Below are positions 1 to 8,700 of a stretch of DNA of 58,955 nt, piece after piece. A program made the position numbers and the translations under genes. The DNA lies in contig NZ_JAPDOD010000055.1 in NCBI RefSeq assembly GCF_027587205.1, forward strand, positions 1-58,955, in the 5' to 3' direction. How positions within the stretch are numbered: the first letter of the stretch is position 1; every line of letters starts with the position of its first letter. The notes under the pieces were generated by a model. The model was not told the DNA's origin, did not search any database, and saw only the letters and a program-made list of their open reading frames with translations. This stretch comes from Solirubrobacter ginsenosidimutans. GTDB lineage: Bacteria > Actinomycetota > Thermoleophilia > Solirubrobacterales > Solirubrobacteraceae.

Positions 1-1131
1 GCCGCCCGAGCCGCCGCTGCCGCCGGGGGCGTTGTAGATGCCGTTGAAGGCAGCGCCGCCACCACCGCCGCCACCGCCGCCGGACGCGCCCGTGCCGGCC
101 GTGCCGAGCGTGCCGTTGGTACCGGCCCAGCCGCCCGCGCCGGCGAGCTCGGGGGTGAACGTCGCGGTGGGGGCGTTGGGGCCGGCCGAGCCGGGCCCGC
201 CGGGCTGGCCGGTCCCGCCGTTGCCGCCGGTCTGGTTGCCACCGCCATTGGCTCCGCCGCCGCCTGCGCCGCGGAAGCCGCCGCCCGCCCCGGAGCCGGT
301 CACGCCGTTGCTACCGCCGCCCGCGGACGTGCCGCCGGCACCGCCGCCGCCGCCGTTGGATCCGCCGCCGCTGCCGCCGCCCGTGGCCGCAGCCTGGGAC
401 GTGCCGCAGCCGCTGCTGTTGCCGACCGTGCCGTTGCCCCCGGTCGCGCCGATCGTGCCGGTGGTCCCGACGCCGCCCGCGCCCGCGGTGCCTCCGATCG
501 CGGTCACCCGCTGCACGGCGACCTTGGCGTTGTTGACGATCCGGAGGCCGTACGAACTGCCTCCGGGTCCCGCGGCGGCGCCCTGGAAGGTCAGCAGCTG
601 CAGCACGACGCCGGCGTCGCCGTCGGCCATCGCGGCCTGCGGTCCACCGTTGATCGTGGTCGGCTCCGTGGTGCTGCGTGCGGCGAAGTTCGGGGTGTAT
701 CCGCCGTAGATCCCGAGGTTGGGCTCCAGCGCGAGCGACTCGGCGTAGGTGCCCGCGGCGACGTAGACATCCTTGCCGGCTGCCTTGGCGGCCGCGAGTG
801 CGTTGGTGATCGTCTTCTTCGGGAAATCCCTGGTCCCGGAGCGCGTGTCCAGGCCGCCGCCACCGTCGACGAAGATCGCCTTGTTGAGGTCGCCGTCGAT
901 GCCGTCGCAGTTGGTGTCCTCGAACGCGAGATCCGGCTTGTCAGGCGCCCCCGGATACACGGCGGGATCGAGCGGCCGGCAGTCGGCCGGCGCCACTGCG
1001 CCGTCGCCGTCCCAGTCCTTGACCGCGGAATCGGGGCGCGCGGCGGCCCCAGATGACGCGACGATCGCCGCACACGCGGCAACGGCGGATATGGCGAGGA
1101 TGCGGCGTCCTCGGCGCGACACATCAGACAT
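1..1131 (-). CDS. Glycine-rich secreted protein with MopE-like motif, 3' end outside window
   Basis: The gene runs off the left edge, with 377 codons visible. I read it directly from the minus strand, starting at ATG 1131-1129 with AAAAGGGA a few bases upstream. The product begins with an Arg-rich n-region and a hydrophobic segment ending near ASSGAAA (residue 31), so it should be secreted. Residues 39-80 (DWDGDGAVAPADC, then EDTNCDGIDGD) match the Asp-rich putative metal-binding motif of MopE-type proteins. Residues 85-215 look like a DUF1565/right-handed beta-helix start (FVDGGGG, AAGTYAESL, GIYGGYTPNF). From about 215 the protein is almost pure Gly/Ala/Ser/Asn, resembling PE_PGRS or bacterial collagen-like tracts. 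The function is unknown; a surface-displayed beta-helix or adhesin-like protein is inferred. The proline-rich reading on the opposite strand is only its shadow. Confidence 0.75.
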   Translation of the reverse strand, partial: MSDVSRRGRRILAISAVAACAAIVASSGAAARPDSAVKDWDGDGAVAPADCRPLDPAVYPGAPDKPDLAFEDTNCDGIDGDLNKAIFVDGGGGLDTRSGTRDFPKKTITNALAAAKAAGKDVYVAAGTYAESLALEPNLGIYGGYTPNFAARSTTEPTTINGGPQAAMADGDAGVVLQLLTFQGAAAGPGGSSYGLRIVNNAKVAVQRVTAIGGTAGAGGVGTTGTIGATGGNGTVGNSSGCGTSQAAATGGGSGGGSNGGGGGAGGTSAGGGSNGVTGSGAGGGFRGAGGGGANGGGNQTGGNGGTGQPGGPGSAGPNAPTATFTPELAGAGGWAGTNGTLGTAGTGASGGGGGGGGGAAFNGIYNAPGGSGGSGG

Positions 1132-1347
1132 CGAGACAGTCCCTTTTACTTGCCCTCCGGACTGACCGACCGTAATGCGAGCCGGGCCGCAGCGCTACCG
1201 GGACGCGCCATGTCGGCGTCGAGGCGCGCGCCTGGCCGTGCCGCTGCTGTCAGCGGAGGCGGACGGTTTGTCAGCGCACAGACCTCCAATTCCCTCACTG
1301 TTCGTCACACCTACTTTCGGAGCGACGAGGGTTCGGGTTGTCGATGC

Positions 1348-1893
1348 TCAGGCGTCGGTCAAGAACGGGTGGATCGGGCGGTCTTTTCGAAACGGCTCGA
1401 ACCAGTTCTCAGGTTCGAGCGGGACGTCGTGCTTGGCGGCGAGTTCGCGCATCTCGTCTTCCGGGATCTCTGAGTAGTAGGCGAGGAAGTCGCCGTCTTC
1501 GAACATCAGGTCGATCAGGTCTTCGGGGTCGAGTTCGTGGCCGGCCAGCTCGGCGTTGACCTCGGCTTGGCAGAGGATGATCCAGAGGGCGATCTCTTCG
1601 CCGGTGCAGCGCGGGTAGTCCCATCGGGGTTGCGTGAGACGCCGCCCCATCTCGAAGACGCAGAGCGCGAGGTCCAACAGGAACCGGTAGGAGTAGGCGC
1701 GCCAGCTTCTCCACGGGGGAAGGAAGGCCGTGAACGGCAAGTCCTCGTAGTTGGCGAGTTCCGGCTCGAGCATCCGGATCGACTGCAGCGTCTCGTCGGT
1801 CAGGACGATCGTCGCGCTGTGGATCGCCTCGCGCTGCCACGTCTCCAACTGGCCGGCGAACGCGGCGCCGGCGAGCGGCTCGGGCACTGCCAT
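1348..1893 (-). CDS. Hypothetical protein, 181 aa
   Basis: I do not recognise this family. The product is 181 residues, soluble, without a signal peptide or membrane segment. It is rich in aromatic and acidic residues; the C-terminal half is markedly acidic (DPEDLIDLMFEDGDFLAYY) and ends in a basic/aromatic patch (WFEPFRKDRP). The middle part (FLLDLALCVFEMGRRL, EEIALWIILCQAEVN) is predicted by eye to be helical. Amino-acid use looks like a real protein and the overlapping plus-strand readings do not. It lies 43 nt downstream of the DUF7144-like gene on the same strand and may be co-transcribed with it. Confidence 0.7.
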   Translation of the reverse strand: MAVPEPLAGAAFAGQLETWQREAIHSATIVLTDETLQSIRMLEPELANYEDLPFTAFLPPWRSWRAYSYRFLLDLALCVFEMGRRLTQPRWDYPRCTGEEIALWIILCQAEVNAELAGHELDPEDLIDLMFEDGDFLAYYSEIPEDEMRELAAKHDVPLEPENWFEPFRKDRPIHPFLTDA

Positions 1894-1936
1894 GCGCCGA
1901 GCCTACCGCGGACATCGTCGACGCCCTGTGTGGTCC

Positions 1937-2362
1937 TCAGGTCTCGAACTGGTCGGAGTGGACCGTCACGGCCCACAGCACGAGGGCGTTGCACGACATC
2001 GCGATCACCGACCACACGGGGTAGGCGCCGATGGAGAGGAAGTTCATGAGGATCCCGACCATCGCGAGCACGATCGCCATCAGCACCCCACCCAGCTTGC
2101 GGGCGAACAGCAGGCCGCCGGCGACGAGCTGGACGGCGGCGACGATGACCGCGAGCCCGCCCCACGTGTCGAGCGAGGTCCAGAGCAGGCCGCTCTCCTG
2201 GAAATAGTCCTTCTTGGAGAGCGCGGTCACGCCCCAGATCAGATTGAGGAGCCCCGCGAGCATGAGGTAGGAGCCCGCGAACGCCACCCATCCGTGACCG
2301 ATCGGCGGTGGCGCGTTGCGGTTCGCGTAGCGATCCGGGGCACGCGTCGCCTGCTTGGCCAT
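1937..2362 (-). CDS. DUF7144-like four-helix membrane protein
   Basis: This 141-residue protein has about four hydrophobic segments: HGWVAFAGSYLMLAGLLNLI, the AVIVAAVQLVAGG region, LMAIVLAMVGILMNFLS, and VIAMSCNALVLWAV. The spacing and the motif GLLNLIWGVTAL resemble the DUF7144 (formerly vitamin K epoxide reductase-adjacent) family of small actinobacterial membrane proteins. The biochemical role of that family is unknown to me. I chose ATG 2362-2360 because a GGGAGG sequence sits 7 nt upstream; a TTG six bases earlier would almost touch that site. No regulator is adjacent. A general-stress role has been suggested for such proteins but nothing in this sequence shows it. Confidence 0.75.
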   Translation of the reverse strand: MAKQATRAPDRYANRNAPPPIGHGWVAFAGSYLMLAGLLNLIWGVTALSKKDYFQESGLLWTSLDTWGGLAVIVAAVQLVAGGLLFARKLGGVLMAIVLAMVGILMNFLSIGAYPVWSVIAMSCNALVLWAVTVHSDQFET

Positions 2363-2527
2363 GTCCAACCCTCCCGTTCGATGAATTCGACGGGAACCTC
2401 GAGCCCTCCGGGATGAGCCGACACCATCCGAGGGGGATGAGTCACGGTGTGGCTAAGGCTGCCACTGGTAGATCGTCGGGTCCGTCGGTGGCAGCGATCT
2501 CAGAGGGGCGCGACCGGTGCCGTCCGG

Positions 2528-3310
2528 TCACGCCGGGCGATGGAAGTCCCCGTCGCAGCGGTCCCATGCGCCGGCGCGCCGGGCCGCGGCTTGGCCGGCT
2601 GCGCTCTCGTAGCGCGCGAGACGTCCGAACGGGTTCGCGTACACGTACACCGACGCCCAGCCCGCGCGAAGCATCAGCCGGCTGAGGTCACCCTTCTCAC
2701 TCGCGTCGACATAGGCCAGGGTTCGCCCGTATCGGTCGGTCGCGTCCTGACTGGGGTCGTTGACGAGCGTGACCTGCCGGCCGCGGCCGCGGCGGAATGC
2801 GATTCGGTGCATGTAGGCGCTGGCCGCCGTCCCGCCGCACTCGACAGCCACGCCCGGGCGCTTGGTCTCGGGCGTGTCGATGCCGATCAGGCGCACCGTG
2901 ATCTGTCGCCCTGACGAGAGGCGCACGCGCAGCGTGTCGCCGTCGATGACGCGGACGATCCGGGCGGAGCGTTTCGCGGCAGGTGCCTGCGGCGTAGGCG
3001 TAGGCGTGGGCGTTGCGGTCGGCGTCGATGTGGGAGTCGGCGCCGGCGCGCTGCCGGGATTTGCGCTGCACGGGCATGGGAGCGCCTCGCAGGCGATGCC
3101 ATCGGAATCCGCGTCGAGCCGATCCGGGTCATCCGTTGGGCCGCCGAGCGCGACGAAGTACGCCTGGGCCGCAGCCTGGGTCGCGAAGTGTCCGCAGTCG
3201 CGGTCCTGGGCCGGTGCCGGCGGCACAGCGACCACGCCGATCAGCAACACGATCACCAGCGCCGTCCACATTCGCGCGCGCCGCGACAGCGTGCCGACGA
3301 TCCGGGTCAC
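2528..3310 (-). CDS. Secreted thermonuclease-like protein with excalibur domain
   Basis: The product is predicted to hydrolyse DNA/RNA outside the cell. From the chosen start it has a signal peptide (residues 1-34, ending VPPAPA). An excalibur calcium-binding domain follows (about 36-80, DADSDGIACE at 66-75). Next is a Pro/Thr linker (about 85-110) and a staphylococcal-nuclease fold (about 115-255). Catalytic positions of the SNase family are visible: Asp123 in VIDGDTL, Arg140 and Glu149 in RLIGIDTPE, and Arg196 in DRYGRTLAY, so it should be active. I chose GTG 3310 because AGGAG lies 7 nt upstream; a GTG 30 bases earlier is possible. Excalibur plus SNase is a known actinobacterial and Bacillus-like secreted nuclease architecture. 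It is divergent from the MMPL gene. Confidence 0.88.
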   Translation of the reverse strand: MTRIVGTLSRRARMWTALVIVLLIGVVAVPPAPAQDRDCGHFATQAAAQAYFVALGGPTDDPDRLDADSDGIACEALPCPCSANPGSAPAPTPTSTPTATPTPTPTPQAPAAKRSARIVRVIDGDTLRVRLSSGRQITVRLIGIDTPETKRPGVAVECGGTAASAYMHRIAFRRGRGRQVTLVNDPSQDATDRYGRTLAYVDASEKGDLSRLMLRAGWASVYVYANPFGRLARYESAAGQAAARRAGAWDRCDGDFHRPA

Positions 3311-3571
3311 GCTTCGGCTCCTGCTGACCTCGTTGTGCACGACGCAACTGGTATCGGCGGTTCGTCGCAGTCCCTCAAGCGCAGAACGGGCGGGAACGCG
3401 CTACGCGGCTGGTCCAGCGTGGACTGCGATCTGCGCCTCGAGGTCACACAACGCGTGCAGAAACGCCTCCGAGAAGGTCGGGAATGGCTGGATCACGTCG
3501 AACAGGACGCTCAGAGAAGAGAGCGCAGAGCAGATCTCCGCGCGCTTCGGGACGCCATCTACGATCTCGCG

Positions 3572-5623
3572 ATGCTCGAATGGCTGGGGCGTGCGGGAGC
3601 CCGCCGGCGGTTGGTGATCCTCGGCGTCTGGGCCGTGGTCGCGCTCGCTGGCGGCGTTTTCGGCGCCGGCGTCTTCGACCGCACGGAATCCGTGGATGGG
3701 GCGCACGGGCAGTCGGCGCGCGTCCAGGAGCGCCTGGATGAGCTCGCTCCCGACGGTGAAACGGTCGTGGCCGTGATCGGCGGGGCGGACTTCTACACGC
3801 CTGCGCTGGTGAAGAGCGCGACCGATGTCATGAACGAGCTGCGGACGGTGCCCGGGGTCCACGAGGTCCGTGACGCCTACACGGCGGGCGGGCTGATCGC
3901 GGGTGACAAGCAAAGCTCGCTCGCGGTCATCGAGCTCGACCCGAAGCTCGACGACGACGCGGCGCTCGTCGTGGCCGACAAGGTCGCCGCGAAGCTGCGC
4001 ACGATCGACGCGCCCGAGGTGCTCGTCGGCGGCAAACTGTTGGCCGAGCGCACGTTCGCCGAGCAGGCCACGCGGGACGCGGTGCGCGGGGAGGCGATCG
4101 CGTTCGTCGTCCTCGCCGTCGTCCTGGTGCTGTTCGGCGGCGGGCTGCTCGCCGGTGCGATCCCGCTGCTCGCGGCGCTGGCGACGATCACGGGCTCACT
4201 GCTTGCGCTCAACGCGCTGGCGAGCGTGGTGGCGATCAGCGAGTTCGCCGTGAACGTCGTCACGTTGCTCGGGCTCGGGCTATCCGTCGATTACAGCCTG
4301 CTGGTCCTCGCGCGCTTCCGCGAGGAGCGCACCGCGACCCCGCACGCGCCGGTTTCCGACGTGCTGGGGCGGACGATCGCCGGCGCGGGCCGTGCGGTGC
4401 TCGTGTCCGGCCTCGCCGTCGCGATCGCCCTCGCTGGGCTGTACGTCTTCGCCGACCCGCTGCTGTCGGCGATGGCTCTGGGCGGCGTGCTCGCGGTCGG
4501 CACGGCGACGATCGCCGGTCTCACGCTCATGCCCGCGTTGCTCGCCGTCGCGCATCACCGCATCCCGTCGCCGGGCACACGCACCTGGGTCTGGCGGCGC
4601 GATCGCTCCAGCGCGCCCGGGCTCCTCGCACGGCTCGCCGCGTTCGCGCAACGCCGTCCAGCGGCGGTGGCGCTCACCGTCATCGCCGCGCTGCTCGCGC
4701 TGTCGATCCCGGCGCTCGGCCTCCAGGTGGCCGACGCCGACGCGCGCTCGTTGCCCGCGGACGCCCAGGAGCGGCTGGTGCTCGAGGCGGTGGAGCGCGA
4801 CTTCACCGCAGGTCCCGTCGATCCGATCCAGGTGCTGATCGCGGCGGCGCAGACCGATCCGGCCGTCACCGGGCTGATCGAAAAGATGCGCAAGCTGCCC
4901 AACGCGAAGGACGGAATGATCCGGGATGACCTGCCGCCGTCGGTCACCGGGATCGAGGTCGACGCCGCGGGCCCCGACTCCGGCGAGCGCGCGCAGCAGC
5001 TGGTCCGCGCGATCCGGGGCCTCGACTCCTCGGTGGAGGTGCTTGTGGGCGGCGCGGCCGCCGAGCTCGTGGACGCCAAGGACTCCACGGCGCAGCGGCT
5101 GCCGCTGGCCCTGCTGGTCGTCGGCCTGCCGACGGCGCTGCTGCTGTTCGCCCTCACGCGCTCCGTGCTGATCGCACTGAAGGCGATCGTGCTGAACCTG
5201 CTCACGCTCGGGGCCGCGCTCGGCGTGGTGGCGTTGCTGCTCTCGGGCCCGCTCGACATCACGACGCCGCTGCTGCTGTTCATGTTCCTGTTCGGGCTCT
5301 CGATGGACTACGAGGTGTTCCTGCTCGCCCGCATCAAGGAGGAGTGGGACCGGTGCGGCGACAACGATCGGGCCGTGCTGAACGGCATCGCGGCCTCGGG
5401 ACCGGTCGTCACGGCGGCCGCGATCTCGATCGGCGTCGTGTTCGGAGGCTTCGCGCTCGGTGAGCTGGCCGAGGTCAGGGAGATCGGCGTCGGGATGACG
5501 GTCGCCATCCTTCTCGACGTCACGGTGGTGCGCGGCCTGCTGCTGCCCGCGACGATGACCCTGTTCGGTCGCTGGAACTGGTGGCCTGGAGAATTCTGGC
5601 GCCACAGCAGACGAATGTCCTAG
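3572..5623 (+). CDS. MMPL-family transporter (RND superfamily)
   Basis: A 683-residue inner-membrane protein with the two-fold MMPL/RND layout. Each half has one N-terminal helix, a large extracytoplasmic loop and a block of five helices. The family signature appears in both halves: GLGLSVDYSLLVLARFREE near residue 235 and LFGLSMDYEVFLLARIKEEW near residue 571. The Asp-Tyr pairs correspond to the proton-relay site of MmpL proteins. Substrates of relatives are lipids, drugs or siderophores; the one here cannot be told. I chose ATG 3572 because MLEWLGRAGARRRLVILGVW is a typical MMPL N-terminus; the frame stays open upstream but that sequence overlaps the divergent nuclease gene and looks non-coding. 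A hairpin follows 22 nt after the stop. Confidence 0.9.
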   Translation: MLEWLGRAGARRRLVILGVWAVVALAGGVFGAGVFDRTESVDGAHGQSARVQERLDELAPDGETVVAVIGGADFYTPALVKSATDVMNELRTVPGVHEVRDAYTAGGLIAGDKQSSLAVIELDPKLDDDAALVVADKVAAKLRTIDAPEVLVGGKLLAERTFAEQATRDAVRGEAIAFVVLAVVLVLFGGGLLAGAIPLLAALATITGSLLALNALASVVAISEFAVNVVTLLGLGLSVDYSLLVLARFREERTATPHAPVSDVLGRTIAGAGRAVLVSGLAVAIALAGLYVFADPLLSAMALGGVLAVGTATIAGLTLMPALLAVAHHRIPSPGTRTWVWRRDRSSAPGLLARLAAFAQRRPAAVALTVIAALLALSIPALGLQVADADARSLPADAQERLVLEAVERDFTAGPVDPIQVLIAAAQTDPAVTGLIEKMRKLPNAKDGMIRDDLPPSVTGIEVDAAGPDSGERAQQLVRAIRGLDSSVEVLVGGAAAELVDAKDSTAQRLPLALLVVGLPTALLLFALTRSVLIALKAIVLNLLTLGAALGVVALLLSGPLDITTPLLLFMFLFGLSMDYEVFLLARIKEEWDRCGDNDRAVLNGIAASGPVVTAAAISIGVVFGGFALGELAEVREIGVGMTVAILLDVTVVRGLLLPATMTLFGRWNWWPGEFWRHSRRMS

Positions 5624-5644
5624 ACCGCTTACTCGTGTCACGAG

Positions 5645-5673
5645 CGCTTTTGGTCGCTCTCGCGACAAAAGCG
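5645..5673 (+). terminator. Hairpin after MMPL gene
   Basis: Arm CGCTTTTGGTCGC pairs with GCGACAAAAGCG with one bulged G and a TCTC loop, 22 nt after the MMPL stop. There is no clear U-run after the stem, as is common in actinobacterial terminators. A shorter hairpin, CTCGTG/CACGAG, lies just before it. Confidence 0.5.
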
Positions 5674-5727
5674 AGTGGAATTGCGTCCAATCCCCAAGTA
5701 ACTTCTCATGGGAACTGACGTCGGTGT

Positions 5728-5735
5728 AGGAGGAG
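5728..5735 (+). promoter_or_regulatory. Shine-Dalgarno that fixes a TTG start
   Basis: AGGAGGAG at 5728-5735 is followed by a 6-nt spacer and TTG at 5742. The hydrophobic signal peptide follows in frame, so TTG is the likely start of the giant secreted protein. Confidence 0.75.
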
Positions 5736-5741
5736 TCGCTG

Positions 5742-8700
5742 TTGTCCGGATTGGTTCGTCGTCGCCTGAGTAGCCGCATCGGCATGCTCGGCGTCGCAGT
5801 AGTCGTCGCGACCGGCGCGTTCGCCGGTTCGGCTTCCGCACAGGGGCTGCCGCCGCAGGAGCCCGGCGTCACCCTGCGCACCTATCAATTCGCCAACGGG
5901 CCGACGAAGACGTGCACGCTCAAGAGCGCGCAGACGCCCAACGTCGACAAGTTGATGCCGAACATCAACTGGACGACCGAAGCCGAGTTCGGCGCCAACG
6001 ACAACTTCCAGTCAACCGTCCTGGCGAACCTGAACGCCGCGACGGCCGGCAGCTACGCGTTCCGCATCACGAGCGATGACGGTTCGAAGCTGAGCATCGA
6101 CGGCGCGGTCGTCATCGACCACGACGGCCTGCATGGCGACACCTCCAAGGAGGGCACCGTCACGCTGACCGCGGGCTACCACGACCTGCGCATCGATTAC
6201 ATCGAGGCCGGCGGCGGCCAGGTCCTCAAGCTCGAATGGAAGGCTCCGGGCGCAAGCGCCTACGTGGTCGTCCCGACCTCCGTGCTCTCCACCGAGGCGG
6301 GTGTCGTGCGCGTCACCGCGCCGGGTTCGAAGTACTGCGAAGGCGCGACGGACACGGCCGGCGACGGCCTGCGCCTGGACGCGGTCAACCCGGACTACGA
6401 CCTCACGAACCTCCGCCCGCCCGGCTTCGAGCCGCACGTCTCAGGCATGGACTTCCTGCCCGACGGCCGCATGGTCATGACCACCTCGGGCGACGTCAGC
6501 TCGGGCGGCTGGGTGCCGAACCCGGACTCGGGCGTGGTCTACCTCCTCGACCACGTCACGGGCGCCACGAACGCCTCCCAGGTCACCTACAAGGTGGTCG
6601 CCGACAAGCTGCGCAACCCGATGGGCATCCAGGTCATCGGCGACAAGTACTACGTCTCCGAGCGCGGCCAGCTCACCGAGCTCTCGCCCGACACCAACGG
6701 CGACGGCCTGATGGAGAAGAAGCAGCTCGCGACGTGGCCCAACGGCGGCAACTTCCATGAGTTCGCGTTCGGCCTGATCCACGACGACGACTACTTCTAC
6801 ATCGCCCGCTCCAACGCCATCAACAACGGCGGGGCGACCACCGACCCGCAGCCGGGCACGAACCCGGGCACGTTCATCAAGGTCAGCCGCTCGACGTGGC
6901 AGGTCTCGATCGTCGCGGGCGGCCTGCGCACGCCCAACGGCGTCGGCTTCGGCCCCGACAACGACATCTTCGTCAACGACAACCAGGGTGCCTGGCTGCC
7001 GGCCTCGAAGATGGTCCAGATCAAGCAGGACCGCTTCTTCAACCACTACACCAACCCACACGGCCCGCTCGACGACAAGCCGGTCACGCAACCCGTCCTG
7101 TGGATGCCCCAGAACGAGATCGCGAACTCGCCCTCGAACCCGGTCCTGGTCAAGGACGGTCCGTTCAAGGGCCAGATGATGTGGGGCGACGTGACCTACG
7201 GCGGCCTGCAGCGCGGCTTCCTCGAGAAGGTCGAGGGTGAGTACCAGGGCGCCGTCTTCCGCCACTCGGCCGGCCTCGAGGCCGGTGTCAACCGCACGAT
7301 CATCGGCCCCGATGGCGCGATCTACGTCGGCGGCATCGGCGAGGGCGGCAACTGGGGCGAGGACAACAAGCTCCGCTTCGGCTTCCAGAAGCTCACCCCC
7401 AACGGCAAGAACGTCTTCGACTTCGCGACCATGAGCCTCGTCGACGGCGGCTTCAAGCTCACCTACACGCAGCCGGTCGGCGACACCGCGATCGCGCGCC
7501 TCAAGGACGCCTACAAGTTCGACCAGTGGCGCTACGTGCCGACGTCGCAGTACGGCGGCCCGAAGGTCGACGAGGAGTCCCTGACCGTCAAGGACGCCAG
7601 CATCTCCGCCGACAAGCTGACGGTCACCGTCCACCTCGACGGCCTCAAGCCGGGCCGCGTCGTGCACGTGCGCTCGCAGCGCCCGTTTGCGTCGAACACC
7701 GGCGAGGAGCTGTGGAACACCGAGGCGTGGTACACGCTCAACAAGCTCCCGGGCTACGTCGCGCCGGTCGGCGACGGGGCCTATGAGCTCGAGGAGGCCA
7801 CCCTGCTGGGTGGCGCGAAGTTCGACACCGAGCACGCCGGATACACCGGCAGCGGCTTCGTGTCCGGCATCCAGACCGCCGGGTCGTCGTCCGTGAAGAT
7901 CGACGTCAACACGGCCAAGGCGGGCGACTACCGCTTTGCGCTGCACTACGCCAACGGCCCGAACCCGTTCCAGGGCCCGAAGAAGCTCACGCTGATCGTC
8001 AACGGCACGAGCCGCACGATCACGCTGCCCTCGACCGGCACGTGGAAGACCTGGGGCTACTACCTCGACACGGTCGCGCTCAACGGCGGCGCGAACACGA
8101 TCGAGTTCAAGTACGGCACGACCGACGACGGCAACGTCAACCTGGACTCGCTGCGGCTCGCCCCGGCGGGCACCACGCGCTACGAGGCCGAGTCGGGCAC
8201 GCTGGCCGGCGGCGCCAACGCGCAGACCGAGCACCCGGGCTACAGCGGCCTGGGCTACGTCGGCGGCTACCAGAACCTGGGCGCCAGCACCACGCTGCAG
8301 ATCAACGCGCTCGCCGACGGCGTGGCGGATGTTACGTGGGGCTACGCGAACGGGCCGAACCCGTTCCAGGGCACCAAGCGCCTGAGCCTGTACGTCAACG
8401 GTGTGTTCCAGAAGAAGGTCTCCTTCCCGGACACGGGCGCGTGGCCGAACTACCGGACGCTGAACGACAAGATCACCGTCAAGGCCGGCAACAACGCGAT
8501 CCAGCTCAAGTACGACACGGGTGACGAGGCCAACGTCAACGTCGACTACCTGGACTTCAAGCAGAACGAGCCGATCCAGTGCGGGACCGTCGCCGCCAAC
8601 GACACGTTCGACGGCACCACGCTGGACAAGTGCCGCTGGACGACGGTCCTCAACGAGGACGCGACGGGCTACTCGCTCGCCGGCGGCAAGCTGCAGATCA

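Noticed and set aside
38..709. Proline-rich 223-residue plus-strand protein
   Set aside because: It is the complement of the glycine tract of the minus-strand secreted protein; Gly codons read in reverse give Pro/Ala.
2900..3060. Pro/Thr-rich repeat in the nuclease gene as a CRISPR-like or tandem array
   Set aside because: It is an ordinary low-complexity linker (PTPTPTP) with no regular DNA unit and spacers; no CRISPR array is seen in the window.
3188..3571. Upstream extension of the MMPL gene
   Set aside because: The frame is open but overlaps the divergent nuclease gene; the typical MMPL N-terminus begins at ATG 3572.
3401..3571. Possible small minus-strand protein upstream of the MMPL gene
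   Set aside because: The residues look fairly natural (FPTFSEAFLHALCDL) but there is no start with a ribosome site, and the frame runs on inside the MMPL gene.
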